64,000 nucleotides of DNA from an uncultured Bacilli bacterium (lineage in GTDB: Bacteria; Bacillota_I; Bacilli_A; RF39; UBA660), in the NCBI GenBank assembly GCA_934098435.1, contig CAKOOV010000003.1, positions 42,503-106,502 of the forward strand, in the 5' to 3' direction. Each line of letters starts with the position of its first letter. The stretch's first letter is position 1. The translations under genes and the position numbers were made by a program. Positions 52,146 to 60,552 of the stretch are shown in pieces. The notes beneath the pieces were generated by a model. It saw only the letters and a program-made list of their open reading frames with translations. It made no database searches and was not told the DNA's origin.

Positions 52146-53822
52146 ATGAAAAAAATAAATAAGATATTATTAGCAGTATTAACACTGTTTACTATTAATT
52201 TAGCAAATATTAAAGCAGATGAAATAAAAGTTGCTAGAATAAATGACACAGATTATACAAGCTTAGATGAAGCAATAAAAGCCGCTACTGATGAAACAAC
52301 AATCGAATTACTTAATGATGCTGAAACAGCAGGTATGAATCTTAACAAAAATATCATTATTGAAGGAAATAATAAAACCATCACTTTTAATGATAAAGGA
52401 ATAGCCCTATGGGAAAAAAAGTTAACATTTAAAAATACAATTATAACAATGACAGGAGTAGGTTCTACCCCATATACTGCAGAATGGAACTGGCAAGCAA
52501 TTTGCGCTTCCAAAAACTCAGAATTAAATTTAATAAATTCAAATATGACTATGGATGGAACAAATGCCGGTAATGCTCATGCAATCTATTTTACAGGTAA
52601 TGATAAATTAAATTTAACAAATTCAACATTAAGCATTAAAAATTATAACCAAGATGCCTTAGAATGGGATGGAGGCGATGGTGGATATAATATTAATTTA
52701 ATAGATTCAACATTCACTTCAGATCACAATCGTTCAGGCTTTACTGGAACATTTATAGTAAAAGCTGAAAATTCAAACATAAACGTTATAAATAATACTG
52801 GTAATGGTTCAAATGGTTCACATTTTGAATTAATAAACTCATTAGTAGATTTCTCTAGTAATGGAAGTCACGGCCTATCAGCAGGCAATTTAACAATTAA
52901 CAATTCAACAGTTACTGCAAATAGTAATGGTGGAAACGGAATCCATGTAACTGGAAAACTAGAAGTAACAAATAATTCAACAGTAACAATTGCTAACAAC
53001 GATTGTCATATTTCGAGTAAATGGACTTTCCCAGGAGCACTATATATTGGTGGAAATGGAATCATTGATAATACTACTAATTTAACAATTAACAACAATA
53101 ATGGTTCAGGTATTTATATAAAAGAAAGAGCAGAACTAACTCTAGAAACAGGCTTAATTACAAAGAATATTGCAGTAATATTAGGTCAAGGCGGTGGCAT
53201 TAATAACCACGGAACAATAAATATTAGCGAAGGTGTAGAAATAAATAATAATAGTGCTGAAATATCTGGTGATGATATTTATAGTGAAGGAGTAATAAAC
53301 CTACCTGAAGTGATTAAAGATAGAGATCTAATCGAAGTTAGAGAAGATAACAAAAAATTAAATGATTGTGATCATACAATTAATGGTTGGTATGATGATA
53401 ATGAAGAAACAAGATGGGAAGCACATGCTGAAGAACAATCAGATAACTATATAAATCAAATAAACAAAGGTATCTATGAGGGAACATTTTCAATTAAAGC
53501 AGCTCATGACAACAAAGGTACATTAATAATAAACTATGTAGATAGTGATGGTAATAAACTTACAGAAGAAATAATTACTGAAGGAAAAGTAGGAGAAAAA
53601 TATACTACTGAAAAGAAAGATTTTGAAGGATATACATTTATTACAGTAGAAGGAGAACCAGAAGGAATATATACCGAAGAAACAATAAATGTAACATACT
53701 ATTATGATAAAAACACTGGAACAGGTAATATCGAAGTATTACCACCACAAACAGGCTTTAATGGAAGCAATATAACTACTATAAACGTAGAGACTATAAC
53801 ATTATATAAAAAAGAAGACTAA
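52146..53822 (+). CDS. secreted beta-helix/MucBP surface protein (558 aa)
   Basis: The protein has a signal peptide (residues 1-24), then repeated Asn-rich short strands (INSNMTMDGTN, LTNSTLSIKN, INNSTVTANSNG) like a right-handed beta-helix or pectate-lyase fold. A MucBP domain follows at about residues 455-530, and the end is VLPPQTGFNGSNITT with KKED. As in the gene before, a membrane helix is missing after LPPQTG. The starting ribosome site CAGGGGGAAC follows the previous stop by 16 bases. It is likely an adhesin. Confidence 0.75.
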   Translation: MKKINKILLAVLTLFTINLANIKADEIKVARINDTDYTSLDEAIKAATDETTIELLNDAETAGMNLNKNIIIEGNNKTITFNDKGIALWEKKLTFKNTIITMTGVGSTPYTAEWNWQAICASKNSELNLINSNMTMDGTNAGNAHAIYFTGNDKLNLTNSTLSIKNYNQDALEWDGGDGGYNINLIDSTFTSDHNRSGFTGTFIVKAENSNINVINNTGNGSNGSHFELINSLVDFSSNGSHGLSAGNLTINNSTVTANSNGGNGIHVTGKLEVTNNSTVTIANNDCHISSKWTFPGALYIGGNGIIDNTTNLTINNNNGSGIYIKERAELTLETGLITKNIAVILGQGGGINNHGTINISEGVEINNNSAEISGDDIYSEGVINLPEVIKDRDLIEVREDNKKLNDCDHTINGWYDDNEETRWEAHAEEQSDNYINQINKGIYEGTFSIKAAHDNKGTLIINYVDSDGNKLTEEIITEGKVGEKYTTEKKDFEGYTFITVEGEPEGIYTEETINVTYYYDKNTGTGNIEVLPPQTGFNGSNITTINVETITLYKKED

Positions 53823-53830
53823 ATAAAAAA

Positions 53831-53855
53831 TGTCAGAAATTTCTGACACTTTTTT
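53831..53855. terminator. bidirectional terminator between the MucBP gene and lexA
   Basis: TGTCAGAAATTTCTGACA (53831-53848) is a perfect palindrome flanked by A and T runs, serving both convergent genes. Confidence 0.8.
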
Positions 53856-53857
53856 AT

Positions 53858-54493
53858 TTAAAATTTTCTATATAATCCAACAGCTTTACCAAGAATAGTA
53901 GCTTCTTTTAAAATAATAGGTAACATATAATCATTTTCAGGTTGCAATCTAATATAATCCTTTTCTTTAAAAAATCTCTTAATAGTAACTTGATTTTCCT
54001 CATCCATCGCCACAACAATATCACCATTTTTAGCAGTATTACATCTTTCTACAATAACAATATCATTATCATAAATACCAGCATTAATCATAGAATCACC
54101 AGATACTCTAATAGTAAAAACTTCTTTTCTTTTAGGAAGCAAATATGCAGGAAGACCAATAACTTCATCAGGAACTTCAATAGCCTCAATAGGATTACCC
54201 GCTGTAACTTTGCCAAGAAGAGGCACAGTTATAACATTTTCATCCTTTGTTTCATATTCATTAGGCACTTGAAGCTCAAGAAGATGGTTACTTCCTTTTC
54301 CTCTTTTTAAATATCCTTTTTCGATAAGCTTTTGCACGTGAACATGAGCAGTAGCAGGAGAACTCAAACTAAAATGAGCTGATATTTCTCTAATAGAAGG
54401 AGGATATTTTTTATCTGCTGAAAACTTTTTTATATAATCAAGTATATCTCTTTGTCTTTTAGTTAATTTTGATTCATTTTTAACTTTTACCAT
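53858..54493 (-). CDS. lexA: LexA repressor
   Basis: LexA represses SOS genes and cleaves itself when activated by RecA. The winged helix is LTKRQRDILDYIKKF, with REISAHFSLSSPATAHVHVQKLIEKGYLKR. The cleavage region is VTAGNPIEAIE (usually Ala-Gly, here Ala-Gly within TAG), followed by the Ser nucleophile in RVSGDSMINAGI and the Lys in VTIKRFF. The length of 211 residues is normal. A box like CGAATATTTGTTTG overlaps its -35 element, so it controls itself. Ribosome site AAAGGAGT. Confidence 0.96.
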   Translation of the reverse strand: MVKVKNESKLTKRQRDILDYIKKFSADKKYPPSIREISAHFSLSSPATAHVHVQKLIEKGYLKRGKGSNHLLELQVPNEYETKDENVITVPLLGKVTAGNPIEAIEVPDEVIGLPAYLLPKRKEVFTIRVSGDSMINAGIYDNDIVIVERCNTAKNGDIVVAMDEENQVTIKRFFKEKDYIRLQPENDYMLPIILKEATILGKAVGLYRKF

Positions 54494-54540
54494 AAAGTAC
54501 TCCTTTCATATATAATGTTAACACACAAAATGTAAAATGT

Positions 54541-54602
54541 CAAACAAATATTCGCTTTTTACAAAAATGTATATTGACACGAACAATAGTACGTGTTATA
54601 CT
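54541..54602. promoter_or_regulatory. divergent SOS promoters with two LexA-box candidates
   Basis: On the plus strand TTGACA (54574-54579) and TATACT (54597-54602) are 17 bases apart, with CGAACAATAGTACG (54580-54593) between them, one base off the Bacillus LexA box CGAAC-N4-GTTCG. On the minus strand CGAATATTTGTTTG (54554-54541), two bases off, overlaps the TTGACA of lexA. Confidence 0.75.
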
Positions 54603-54628
54603 ATAAATGTAAGAAAGGGATGATAGAT

Positions 54629-54772
54629 ATGAAAATTCTAAAGAAAAATAAGGGAGTATTAGTATTTTATCTATTACTAGTAGTATTAACACTAATGATA
54701 GTACAAAGAAATCAACAAAATATCAATATGGAGAATCGCTATGTCTATCTCACAGGAGGTACCATCAAATAA
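54629..54772 (+). CDS. SOS-controlled small membrane protein (47 aa), candidate division inhibitor
   Basis: The frame reads MKILKKNKGVLVFYLLLVVL, then TLMIVQRNQQNINMENRYVYLTGGTIK. It has a basic start, one membrane helix and a short outer tail. It is divergent from lexA and behind a promoter holding a LexA box. Firmicutes keep their SOS division inhibitors (YneA, SosA) in just this place, but YneA has a LysM domain, which is missing here. By analogy it may block division during DNA damage; sequence similarity alone would not show this. Ribosome site AGAAAGGGATGAT. Confidence 0.7.
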   Translation: MKILKKNKGVLVFYLLLVVLTLMIVQRNQQNINMENRYVYLTGGTIK

Positions 54773-54796
54773 GTACTTAATTATAGTGCTTTTTAT
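54771..54796 (+). terminator. terminator of the SOS-controlled small gene
   Basis: AAGTAC (54771-54776) pairs with GTGCTT (54786-54791) and is followed by TTTATT. It overlaps the stop codon. Confidence 0.55.
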
Positions 54797-54889
54797 TATA
54801 TCTTAATATGCTTATACACATATTTTTTAATATGTCTTTTCAAAAAACAAAAAATGTATTATAATATATATAACAGAAAGAAGGATAAT

Positions 54890-55693
54890 ATGAACGATAA
54901 AAAAGCAAATAGACTAGTGGTAATATCTGCTATATTTTTAGTACTATCAGGGGTTATATTATACTATATCTTTGAAAAACAAGGATATGATAATAAAGGA
55001 ACGAGCAACTATATAAATTATAATGTAAATGATTATATAGTAACAACACCAATAATATTTAGTGACTATAATGACTTTTATAGCAGTATAAATGTATCAA
55101 AAGTAGAAATAAAAAATATTGATAGTAGTATTACAAAAGAATTCATAAACGAAGAAAAAGAAATAATAAACTACATTTCTGGCTATTATAATGAAATAAT
55201 GCCCAAAGCAGACTATGTTCCAATTAATACAGCTAATAGCATAATAAAAACTCAAATAAATGGCGCCATCTTATCAGTATTTTATCAAATGAATATAAAT
55301 TTAGATGAGAATTTATTTGATGATAACGAAAAAAGCTATATTATTACCACAAATATAGATTTAGGTACAGGAAGATCTTTAACAACTGATGATTTATTAA
55401 ATAAGTACAATTATACAAAAAAATATATAGCGGAGAAAATATATGAAGAAGATGTATTAGTAGGTAAAGGAGAAGTAGTTACAGACAAAAGCACTAATAT
55501 ATCATTAACAAAACAAGATATAGAAAAAAGAAAAGAAGAGTATGTAGAAAGAATAACTTCAGAATTTAATAATATAATTAAAGTGTATATAGAAAATAAT
55601 TATCTAACAATTGTCTATGATAAAAAAGAACTAAACGACTTATTCTTTGATAATAAGTTCGATACTGATATAAAAATAAGATATTTAAAATAA
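54890..55693 (+). CDS. membrane-anchored extracellular protein, DUF4163/DUF3298-like
   Basis: One N-terminal helix (ANRLVVISAIFLVLSGVILYYIF) anchors an extracellular domain. The stretch SYIITTNIDLGTGRSLTTDDLLNKYNYTKKYIAEKI resembles the DUF3298/RsiV-type fold, which follows DUF4163 in anti-sigma factors and deacetylases. The start at 54890 follows AGAAAGAAGGATAAT. Function unknown. Confidence 0.6.
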   Translation: MNDKKANRLVVISAIFLVLSGVILYYIFEKQGYDNKGTSNYINYNVNDYIVTTPIIFSDYNDFYSSINVSKVEIKNIDSSITKEFINEEKEIINYISGYYNEIMPKADYVPINTANSIIKTQINGAILSVFYQMNINLDENLFDDNEKSYIITTNIDLGTGRSLTTDDLLNKYNYTKKYIAEKIYEEDVLVGKGEVVTDKSTNISLTKQDIEKRKEEYVERITSEFNNIIKVYIENNYLTIVYDKKELNDLFFDNKFDTDIKIRYLK

Positions 55694-55715
55694 CAATTAT
55701 AAGGAGGTGATTGGT

Positions 55716-56075
55716 ATGAATGAAAAACAAATATATGAAATAAGAGTACTTCCACTAGTTAAAGAAGTCAAAAGAGAAGGAAAACCAAGTTTAATAGTGG
55801 ATAATCTTACTAATGAAGAATCAAAAAACATATCTTGCGAACCAAGAATGTTATGGGATTTTGGAGATAAAATTTATTTTGCAGAAATGCCTCTTACTTA
55901 TCGTGGAAGTAGTGTAAAAGACAAATTATTCTATATTTATAATGAGCTAACAGAAGAAGAAAAACAAAAATATTTTGAAAGAACCACTATGGTTAGTGTG
56001 ACAATTCCCACTGTTGTAGGCATTTATGACAAAGAAAAAATACAAAAAGTAAAAAAAAGAACTAAGAAAAAATAG
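55716..56075 (+). CDS. protein of unknown function (119 aa)
   Basis: A soluble, compact protein with many charged residues; it starts MNEKQIYEIRVLPLVKEVKREGK after a perfect AAGGAGGTGATTGGT. I recognise no family. The last 15 residues are nearly all Lys, Arg and Thr. It lies between a membrane-anchored protein gene and spoIVFA, and has its own terminator. Confidence 0.55.
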   Translation: MNEKQIYEIRVLPLVKEVKREGKPSLIVDNLTNEESKNISCEPRMLWDFGDKIYFAEMPLTYRGSSVKDKLFYIYNELTEEEKQKYFERTTMVSVTIPTVVGIYDKEKIQKVKKRTKKK

Positions 56076-56085
56076 TTCTTTTCTT
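56055..56085 (+). terminator. terminator of the 119-residue protein gene
   Basis: AAAAGAACTA (56055-56064) pairs perfectly with 56073-56082, followed by CTTTAG. It overlaps the stop codon. Confidence 0.55.
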
Positions 56086-56118
56086 TAGGCTTGTACATAT
56101 ATTATATTGGTGATAATT

Positions 56119-56718
56119 ATGAACAATATAAATCCAGATAAATATAAAAAATATCTAATAAAAAATAAAGAAGAAAACAAAGTAAAAAAATACCTAAAGG
56201 GTTTATTGATAAGAACAGGCATAGCTATAGCAATATTTTTATCTTTTGCAATAATATATAAAAGTAATGATAACTTAAAAAACAAAATTCATAAATACTT
56301 ATATACTGAAAACATATCATTTACTAAGATAAAAAAAATATATAATAAATATTTAGGAGGAATAATACCACTAAAAAAAGAGGTAAATACAGAACAAGTA
56401 TTCAGTGAAAAACTAAAATATAATAACATATCAATATACCATGATGGCATCAAACTAGAAGTATCAGATAACTACTTAGTACCTGCTCTAAAAGAAGGAA
56501 TGGTATTATTTATAGGAGATAAAGATAATTATGGAAAAACAATAATAATAGAAGATTTAAATGGCATATATTATTGGTATGGTAATATAAATACTACTTC
56601 CTTAAAATTATATGATTATGTCGAAGAAGGATCATTTATTGGAGAAGCAGACAAAACACTATATATGGTTTTTAGTAAAGATGATAAATATCTAAATTAT
56701 GAAGAATATCTTAAGTAA
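56119..56718 (+). CDS. spoIVFA: SpoIVFA-like membrane protein with degenerate M23 domain
   Basis: A basic N-terminal part and one membrane helix (GLLIRTGIAIAIFLSFAIIY) precede an outer domain that keeps the M23 shape (LVPALKEGMVLFIGDKDNYGKTIIIEDLNGIYYWYGNI) but lacks the zinc His motifs. This matches SpoIVFA, which holds and restrains the SpoIVFB protease in the forespore membrane. The next gene overlaps by 20 bases and encodes a site-2 protease, followed by rplU-prp-rpmA, exactly the Bacillus order. ATG 56119 follows GGTGATAATT. Confidence 0.78.
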   Translation: MNNINPDKYKKYLIKNKEENKVKKYLKGLLIRTGIAIAIFLSFAIIYKSNDNLKNKIHKYLYTENISFTKIKKIYNKYLGGIIPLKKEVNTEQVFSEKLKYNNISIYHDGIKLEVSDNYLVPALKEGMVLFIGDKDNYGKTIIIEDLNGIYYWYGNINTTSLKLYDYVEEGSFIGEADKTLYMVFSKDDKYLNYEEYLK

Positions 56719-57466
56719 AATAGAATTTCATTATACATTCATCATAATAGCAGTAGGATTTATATTAACAGGATATTTCTCCAACCTAATAGTATTCACT
56801 AGCATTATCATTATACATGAGTTAGGGCATATCATTACTGGATTATATTTCAAATATAAAATAGATAAAGTAATTATCTATCCCTATGGAGGTATGACAA
56901 AATTTAATACCATTATTAATACTAATATTAATAAAGATATATTAATAGCCATATCAGGAGTATTAATACAAACAATATATTTTATCCTAATAACAATTCT
57001 ATATACTAAAGGTTATATCAGAGAATATATCTATAACACATTCACAATATATAACAAAAGTATTCTTATATTTAATTTACTACCAATAATACCTCTAGAT
57101 GGTTCCAAAATAATAAATCTAATTCTCTCCAAATATCTATATTATAACCTATCAAATAAACTAACAATAATTATATCATTTATAACAATTATAACAATCT
57201 TAATAGCCAGAATATACGAATACAACTATAGCTTCATAATAATATTAGGACTACTAATGAAAAATATATATAATTTTTATAATAATTTAGAATACATATA
57301 TAATAAATTTACCTTGGAAAGATATTTATATAAAATAACATATCCTAAGAAAAAAATAATAAAAAATAAAAAGAATATGTATAAAAACAAATCACATTAC
57401 TTTTATATAAACAATCAATTATTAAAAGAAGATGACTATTTAAGAAGCATATATAGCAAAAGATAG
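56699..57466 (+). CDS. spoIVFB: SpoIVFB-like site-2 metalloprotease
   Basis: This membrane metalloprotease has the HELGH zinc site in the second helix (IIIIHELGHIITGLY) and the second ligand region NLLPIIPLDGSKIINLIL, which is the NPDG-type motif with Leu-Asp-Gly. In Bacillus SpoIVFB cuts pro-sigma-K to activate late mother-cell genes. The cytoplasmic C-terminus is unusually basic (KKKIIKNKKN). It overlaps spoIVFA. Whether a sigma-K exists here is not visible in this window. Confidence 0.85.
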   Translation: MKNILSKIEFHYTFIIIAVGFILTGYFSNLIVFTSIIIIHELGHIITGLYFKYKIDKVIIYPYGGMTKFNTIINTNINKDILIAISGVLIQTIYFILITILYTKGYIREYIYNTFTIYNKSILIFNLLPIIPLDGSKIINLILSKYLYYNLSNKLTIIISFITIITILIARIYEYNYSFIIILGLLMKNIYNFYNNLEYIYNKFTLERYLYKITYPKKKIIKNKKNMYKNKSHYFYINNQLLKEDDYLRSIYSKR

Positions 57467-57496
57467 TATAAATTTAATAAAAAACACAACAATTGT

Positions 57497-57639
57497 TTGA
57501 CTAATACACAATTTTATGATAAAATTGATATTGTTTTAAAGACCTCGAGTTGAAATTACTCAACCACATTGAAAAGGTAAAAGTTCTTAAAAGACACCTT
57601 AAGAGTGAGTCTTAAAATATAATGTAAGGAGGTAAGAAA
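57497..57639 (+). promoter_or_regulatory. promoter and L21 leader RNA
   Basis: TTGACT (57497-57502) and TAAAAT (57520-57525), 17 bases apart, precede a leader of about 100 bases that ends at the TAAGGAGG ribosome site of rplU. The leader has the AAGGTAAAAGTTC stretch and paired CTTAAGAGTG elements known from the ribosomal L21 leader in Firmicutes, an autoregulatory structure. Confidence 0.65.
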
Positions 57640-57936
57640 ATGAAAGCAATTATTGAAACTGGTGGAAAACAATATTATGTTTCCGAAGGAGAAACTATCT
57701 ACGTTGAAAAACTAGAAGGAAAAGAAGGAGACAAAGTTGTTTTTGATAAAGTCTTAATGGCTAATGGTGTAGTAGGTAATCCTTATGTTGGTGCAAAAGT
57801 TGAAGGAGTTATTGTTAAACAAGGAAAACAAAGAAAAATAACAGTCTTCAGATACAAACCAAATAAGAAATCTACTAGAGTTAAAAAAGGACATAGACAA
57901 CCATATACTAAAGTAGAGATTAAAAAGATCAAATAA
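57640..57936 (+). CDS. rplU: 50S ribosomal protein L21
   Basis: The 98-residue protein matches L21: [59 protein letters not shown] ending, with [19 protein letters not shown]. It binds 23S rRNA. It is first of the operon rplU-prp-rpmA. It is preceded by a leader RNA. Confidence 0.98.
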   Translation: MKAIIETGGKQYYVSEGETIYVEKLEGKEGDKVVFDKVLMANGVVGNPYVGAKVEGVIVKQGKQRKITVFRYKPNKKSTRVKKGHRQPYTKVEIKKIK

Positions 57937-57945
57937 GGTGGTTTT

Positions 57946-58272
57946 ATGATACAAATAAAACTAATAAAAAATAATAATCAAATCAGTAAGATTATTATAA
58001 AAGGACATGCTATGTATGCTGATTATGGTAAAGATATCGTTTGTGCTGCTGTATCTAGTACCATTATAACATCAATTAATGCTTCTTTATCTATAGATAA
58101 TGAATCATTAACATATGATGATAAAAATGGTTTAGATATAGAAGTAAAGAAAAATGACATTGTAACCACAAAAATTATCAATAACATGATAAATAATTTA
58201 TATGAATTAGAAAAAGCGTATCCTAAAAATATAAAAATCAAGGAGGAAAATAATGAGATTAATACAATTTAA
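57946..58272 (+). CDS. prp: ribosomal-processing cysteine protease Prp (YsxB)
   Basis: Prp cuts the N-terminal extension from L27 in Firmicutes. The catalytic His is in [10 protein letters not shown] and the Cys in [15 protein letters not shown]. The length is 108 residues. It lies between rplU and rpmA as in Staphylococcus and Bacillus, and its substrate L27 has a matching extension here (see next gene). The reading frames overlap by 20 bases. Confidence 0.95.
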   Translation: MIQIKLIKNNNQISKIIIKGHAMYADYGKDIVCAAVSSTIITSINASLSIDNESLTYDDKNGLDIEVKKNDIVTTKIINNMINNLYELEKAYPKNIKIKEENNEINTI

Positions 58273-58540
58273 TATACAATTATTTGCCCACAAAAAAGGT
58301 CAATCATCTACTAGTAATGGAAGAGATTCAGCTGGTAGAAGATTAGGAGCTAAAGCTTCTGACGGCGAATATGTAAGTGCTGGTTCTATAATTTATCGTC
58401 AAAGAGGAACTAAGATTCATCCTGGAACAAATGTAGGTAGAGGAACAGATGATACTCTATATGCAAAAATTTCTGGATATGTTAAATACTCTAGACTTGG
58501 TAAAGATAGAAAACAAGTAAGTGTATACGAAACAAAATAA
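58253..58540 (+). CDS. rpmA: 50S ribosomal protein L27 with cleavable N-terminal extension
   Basis: L27 lies at the peptidyl-transferase centre. After the extension [11 protein letters not shown] the mature protein starts [21 protein letters not shown]. The motif FNIQLF-A is the Prp cleavage signal, so the prp gene next to it is functionally linked. The rest ([28 protein letters not shown]) is standard. Ribosome site AAGGAGG. Confidence 0.98.
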   Translation: MRLIQFNIQLFAHKKGQSSTSNGRDSAGRRLGAKASDGEYVSAGSIIYRQRGTKIHPGTNVGRGTDDTLYAKISGYVKYSRLGKDRKQVSVYETK

Positions 58541-58556
58541 ATTTAACTAAAAAATA

Positions 58557-58585
58557 TTGACAACAGTATAAATTATTGATATAAT
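58557..58585 (+). promoter_or_regulatory. promoter of the tRNA-Ala/tRNA-Pro pair
   Basis: TTGACA (58557-58562) and TATAAT (58580-58585) are consensus elements at exactly 17-base spacing. Confidence 0.8.
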
Positions 58586-58597
58586 TTATATTGTCCT

Positions 58598-58674
58598 GGG
58601 GAATTAGCTCAGTTGGCTAGAGCATCTGCCTTGCACGCAGAGGGTCAAGGGTTCGAGTCCCTCATTCTCCACCA
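58598..58674 (+). tRNA. tRNA-Ala (anticodon TGC)
   Basis: Acceptor GGGGAAT pairs with ATTCTCC, CCA is encoded, and the anticodon loop CTTGCAC gives TGC. The T-loop is GTTCGAGTC. Length 77. Confidence 0.95.
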
Positions 58675-58682
58675 TTTTTTTT

Positions 58683-58759
58683 CGGGAAGTAGCTTAGCTT
58701 GGTAGAGCGCTACGCTTGGGACGTAGAGGTCGCAGGTTCAAATCCTGTCTTCCCGACCA
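58683..58759 (+). tRNA. tRNA-Pro (anticodon TGG)
   Basis: Acceptor CGGGAAG pairs with CTTCCCG, CCA is encoded, and the loop CTTGGGA gives TGG. Length 77. It follows tRNA-Ala by eight bases. Confidence 0.95.
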
Positions 58760-58771
58760 TTAGAACAAACT

Positions 58772-58804
58772 AAAAATAAACATCTCATGATGTTTATTTT
58801 TTTT
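58772..58804 (+). terminator. terminator of the tRNA pair
   Basis: AAAATAAACATC pairs with GATGTTTATTTT around TCAT and is followed by a T run. Confidence 0.75.
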
Positions 58805-58842
58805 ACTCCAAGCTAAGCCGTGCAGGCAGATGCTCTAGCCCT
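58805..58842 (-). repeat. inverted chimeric tRNA fragment
   Basis: Read on the minus strand this stretch holds GGCTAGAGCATCTGCC and TGCACG, matching the D-arm to anticodon region of tRNA-Ala with one missing T. It is joined to GCTTAGCTTGG, which matches the D-arm of tRNA-Pro. So pieces of both neighbouring tRNAs are fused and inverted behind their own terminator. Confidence 0.75.
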
Positions 58843-58878
58843 TAAATATTCTTTTATAATTATTAAAGTCAATATTTT

Positions 58879-59640
58879 TTAATTAATATTTATTTTATCA
58901 TATAAACATAATAAATCTTCACTTTTAATAGCAAAACCACAGCCATGATCATTAGTTTTCCCATATCTCTTTTCATCTAGATAAATACCAACTTTAATTA
59001 CTATTTTAATTTTTCCATTTTCTAATAAATTCAAAAAATCATCAAAACTCTTTAGTTTAAAAAAGTCAATTTTATAATATTTAAAATAGTTCCAGCCATT
59101 TATTTGATTTGTCCAAGCATTAACAATCGCTAAATAATTAAGCTTTAATAGAACTCTTTCCCTTATATAGTCAAACGACCAATATATTTTTCTCTCAACA
59201 AGTTTAGAATATTTATTATAGATACATAAATATATTTTATTATCTTTTCTATCAACATCAATACGATATTGATATTTAACCCCAGCAAAATTAAGCTTAT
59301 CTCCAAAAGCCTCAATATATATTACCTTATAATTTCTATCACTCTTACATGGATAACCATAATTATTTTTTAATCTTTCTATTTCAAATAAATCTTCTCC
59401 ATCAGGTGTAGCGTTAAAAAGCGTAATTGCACTTTTACTATACGCTCTTCTAGTTTTAATTTCAATACCATAATAATCAGGTACAGAAAATTCATTTTCA
59501 GATAATTTAAGCTCATTTTCAAATGTTCTACCAATAGAAGAATAATTATTATTAATTCCTTTTATATATCCTTTCTTTGAAATTTTTAAAAATTCCTTCT
59601 TTAATTCAACTAATTTTTCTAGTGTTACATCACAAATCAT
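58879..59640 (-). CDS. MvaI/BcnI-family type II restriction endonuclease, no methylase nearby
   Basis: The MvaI/BcnI catalytic core is present: SSIGRTFENELKLSENEF, then SVPDYYGIEIKTRR with the Asp and Glu-x-Lys active-site residues, and SKSAITLFNATPDGED. The 253-residue length fits. Relatives cut CC(S/W)GG-type sites; the specificity here is not predicted. No methyltransferase gene is within 5 kb on either side, so either host protection is elsewhere or the enzyme has another role. Ribosome site GGAGGATAGAT. It is bordered by a rearranged tRNA fragment. Confidence 0.8.
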   Translation of the reverse strand: MICDVTLEKLVELKKEFLKISKKGYIKGINNNYSSIGRTFENELKLSENEFSVPDYYGIEIKTRRAYSKSAITLFNATPDGEDLFEIERLKNNYGYPCKSDRNYKVIYIEAFGDKLNFAGVKYQYRIDVDRKDNKIYLCIYNKYSKLVERKIYWSFDYIRERVLLKLNYLAIVNAWTNQINGWNYFKYYKIDFFKLKSFDDFLNLLENGKIKIVIKVGIYLDEKRYGKTNDHGCGFAIKSEDLLCLYDKININ

Positions 59641-59771
59641 ATCTATCCTCCATTCTTAATTTAGTTTCTATAATAAATTAAAACAAAATAAATGTCAACT
59701 AGAAAATAAAAAAATCACTATTGCTTTATATAAATATTTATGATACATTAATAATAAGGATAGGTGATAAA

Positions 59772-60488
59772 ATGAGAAAAAACAAAAAAACAAATATTTT
59801 AAGTACCATATTAGTATTTGGCTTATTAATAATATTCTTTGGCTATAAATACTCAAATAAAGTAGAATATCTATGCCTAAAAGATAACACCTATAAAGAC
59901 ACTAAAATAACTAAAGATATGATAAAAACATGTATATCTAGAGGTAGAACTAAAGAAAAATATATAACTAAAGAATATGATATAGTAGGTAAATGCCTAA
60001 ATACCAATAAAAGAAAAGAACGATTAATATATCCATCCGACATAGAAATATGCTTAGAAGACCGAAAAATAACAACGATAGATTTAAAGGAAGAATTAAA
60101 ATATTATAACCATCTAGAGTCAACATCAGATAAAGAAATATATTATACCTTTTATATAAAAGATAATATGCTATATGTAAAAGGTGATAACAAAGACGAT
60201 AAATTATTATTTAATCAAGAAAAAGTAGATAAAATAGCAAGTAGAAACTTATTCTCTACAGGTGATAGTAGAATACTAATTCTTACTACCAACGGTAATG
60301 TATATATATCAGAAAAAGATCCAAGTTATGATTTTGACTATAATAAAGATTTCTATTTCTGGAAACTAAAAACATCGAGCATAGTAGGATTCGAATTAGT
60401 AAATAACAAAGAAGAAACTCAGAATAGTGAATTATATGGCATAACAAAAGATAATAAAACAATTAGAATCAAAGAAGAGTACAAATAA
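59772..60488 (+). CDS. membrane-anchored protein of unknown function (238 aa)
   Basis: One N-terminal helix (ILSTILVFGLLIIFFGYKYS) and an extracellular part rich in Lys, Asp and Tyr. Two cysteine pairs are possible (YLCLKDN, KTCISRG, GKCLN, EICLED). No family is recognised. The start at 59772 follows AGGTGATAAA. A terminator overlaps its end. It precedes the flavin module. Confidence 0.55.
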   Translation: MRKNKKTNILSTILVFGLLIIFFGYKYSNKVEYLCLKDNTYKDTKITKDMIKTCISRGRTKEKYITKEYDIVGKCLNTNKRKERLIYPSDIEICLEDRKITTIDLKEELKYYNHLESTSDKEIYYTFYIKDNMLYVKGDNKDDKLLFNQEKVDKIASRNLFSTGDSRILILTTNGNVYISEKDPSYDFDYNKDFYFWKLKTSSIVGFELVNNKEETQNSELYGITKDNKTIRIKEEYK

Positions 60489-60499
60489 CTCTTCTTTTA
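60471..60499 (+). terminator. terminator of the 238-residue protein gene
   Basis: AAAGAAGAGT (60471-60480) pairs perfectly with 60488-60497 around a seven-base loop and is followed by T-rich sequence. Confidence 0.65.
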
Positions 60500-60552
60500 A
60501 TTTAATAGTTGACTTCCAACTTCATATTTAGTACAATTAAAATGTGATAAAT

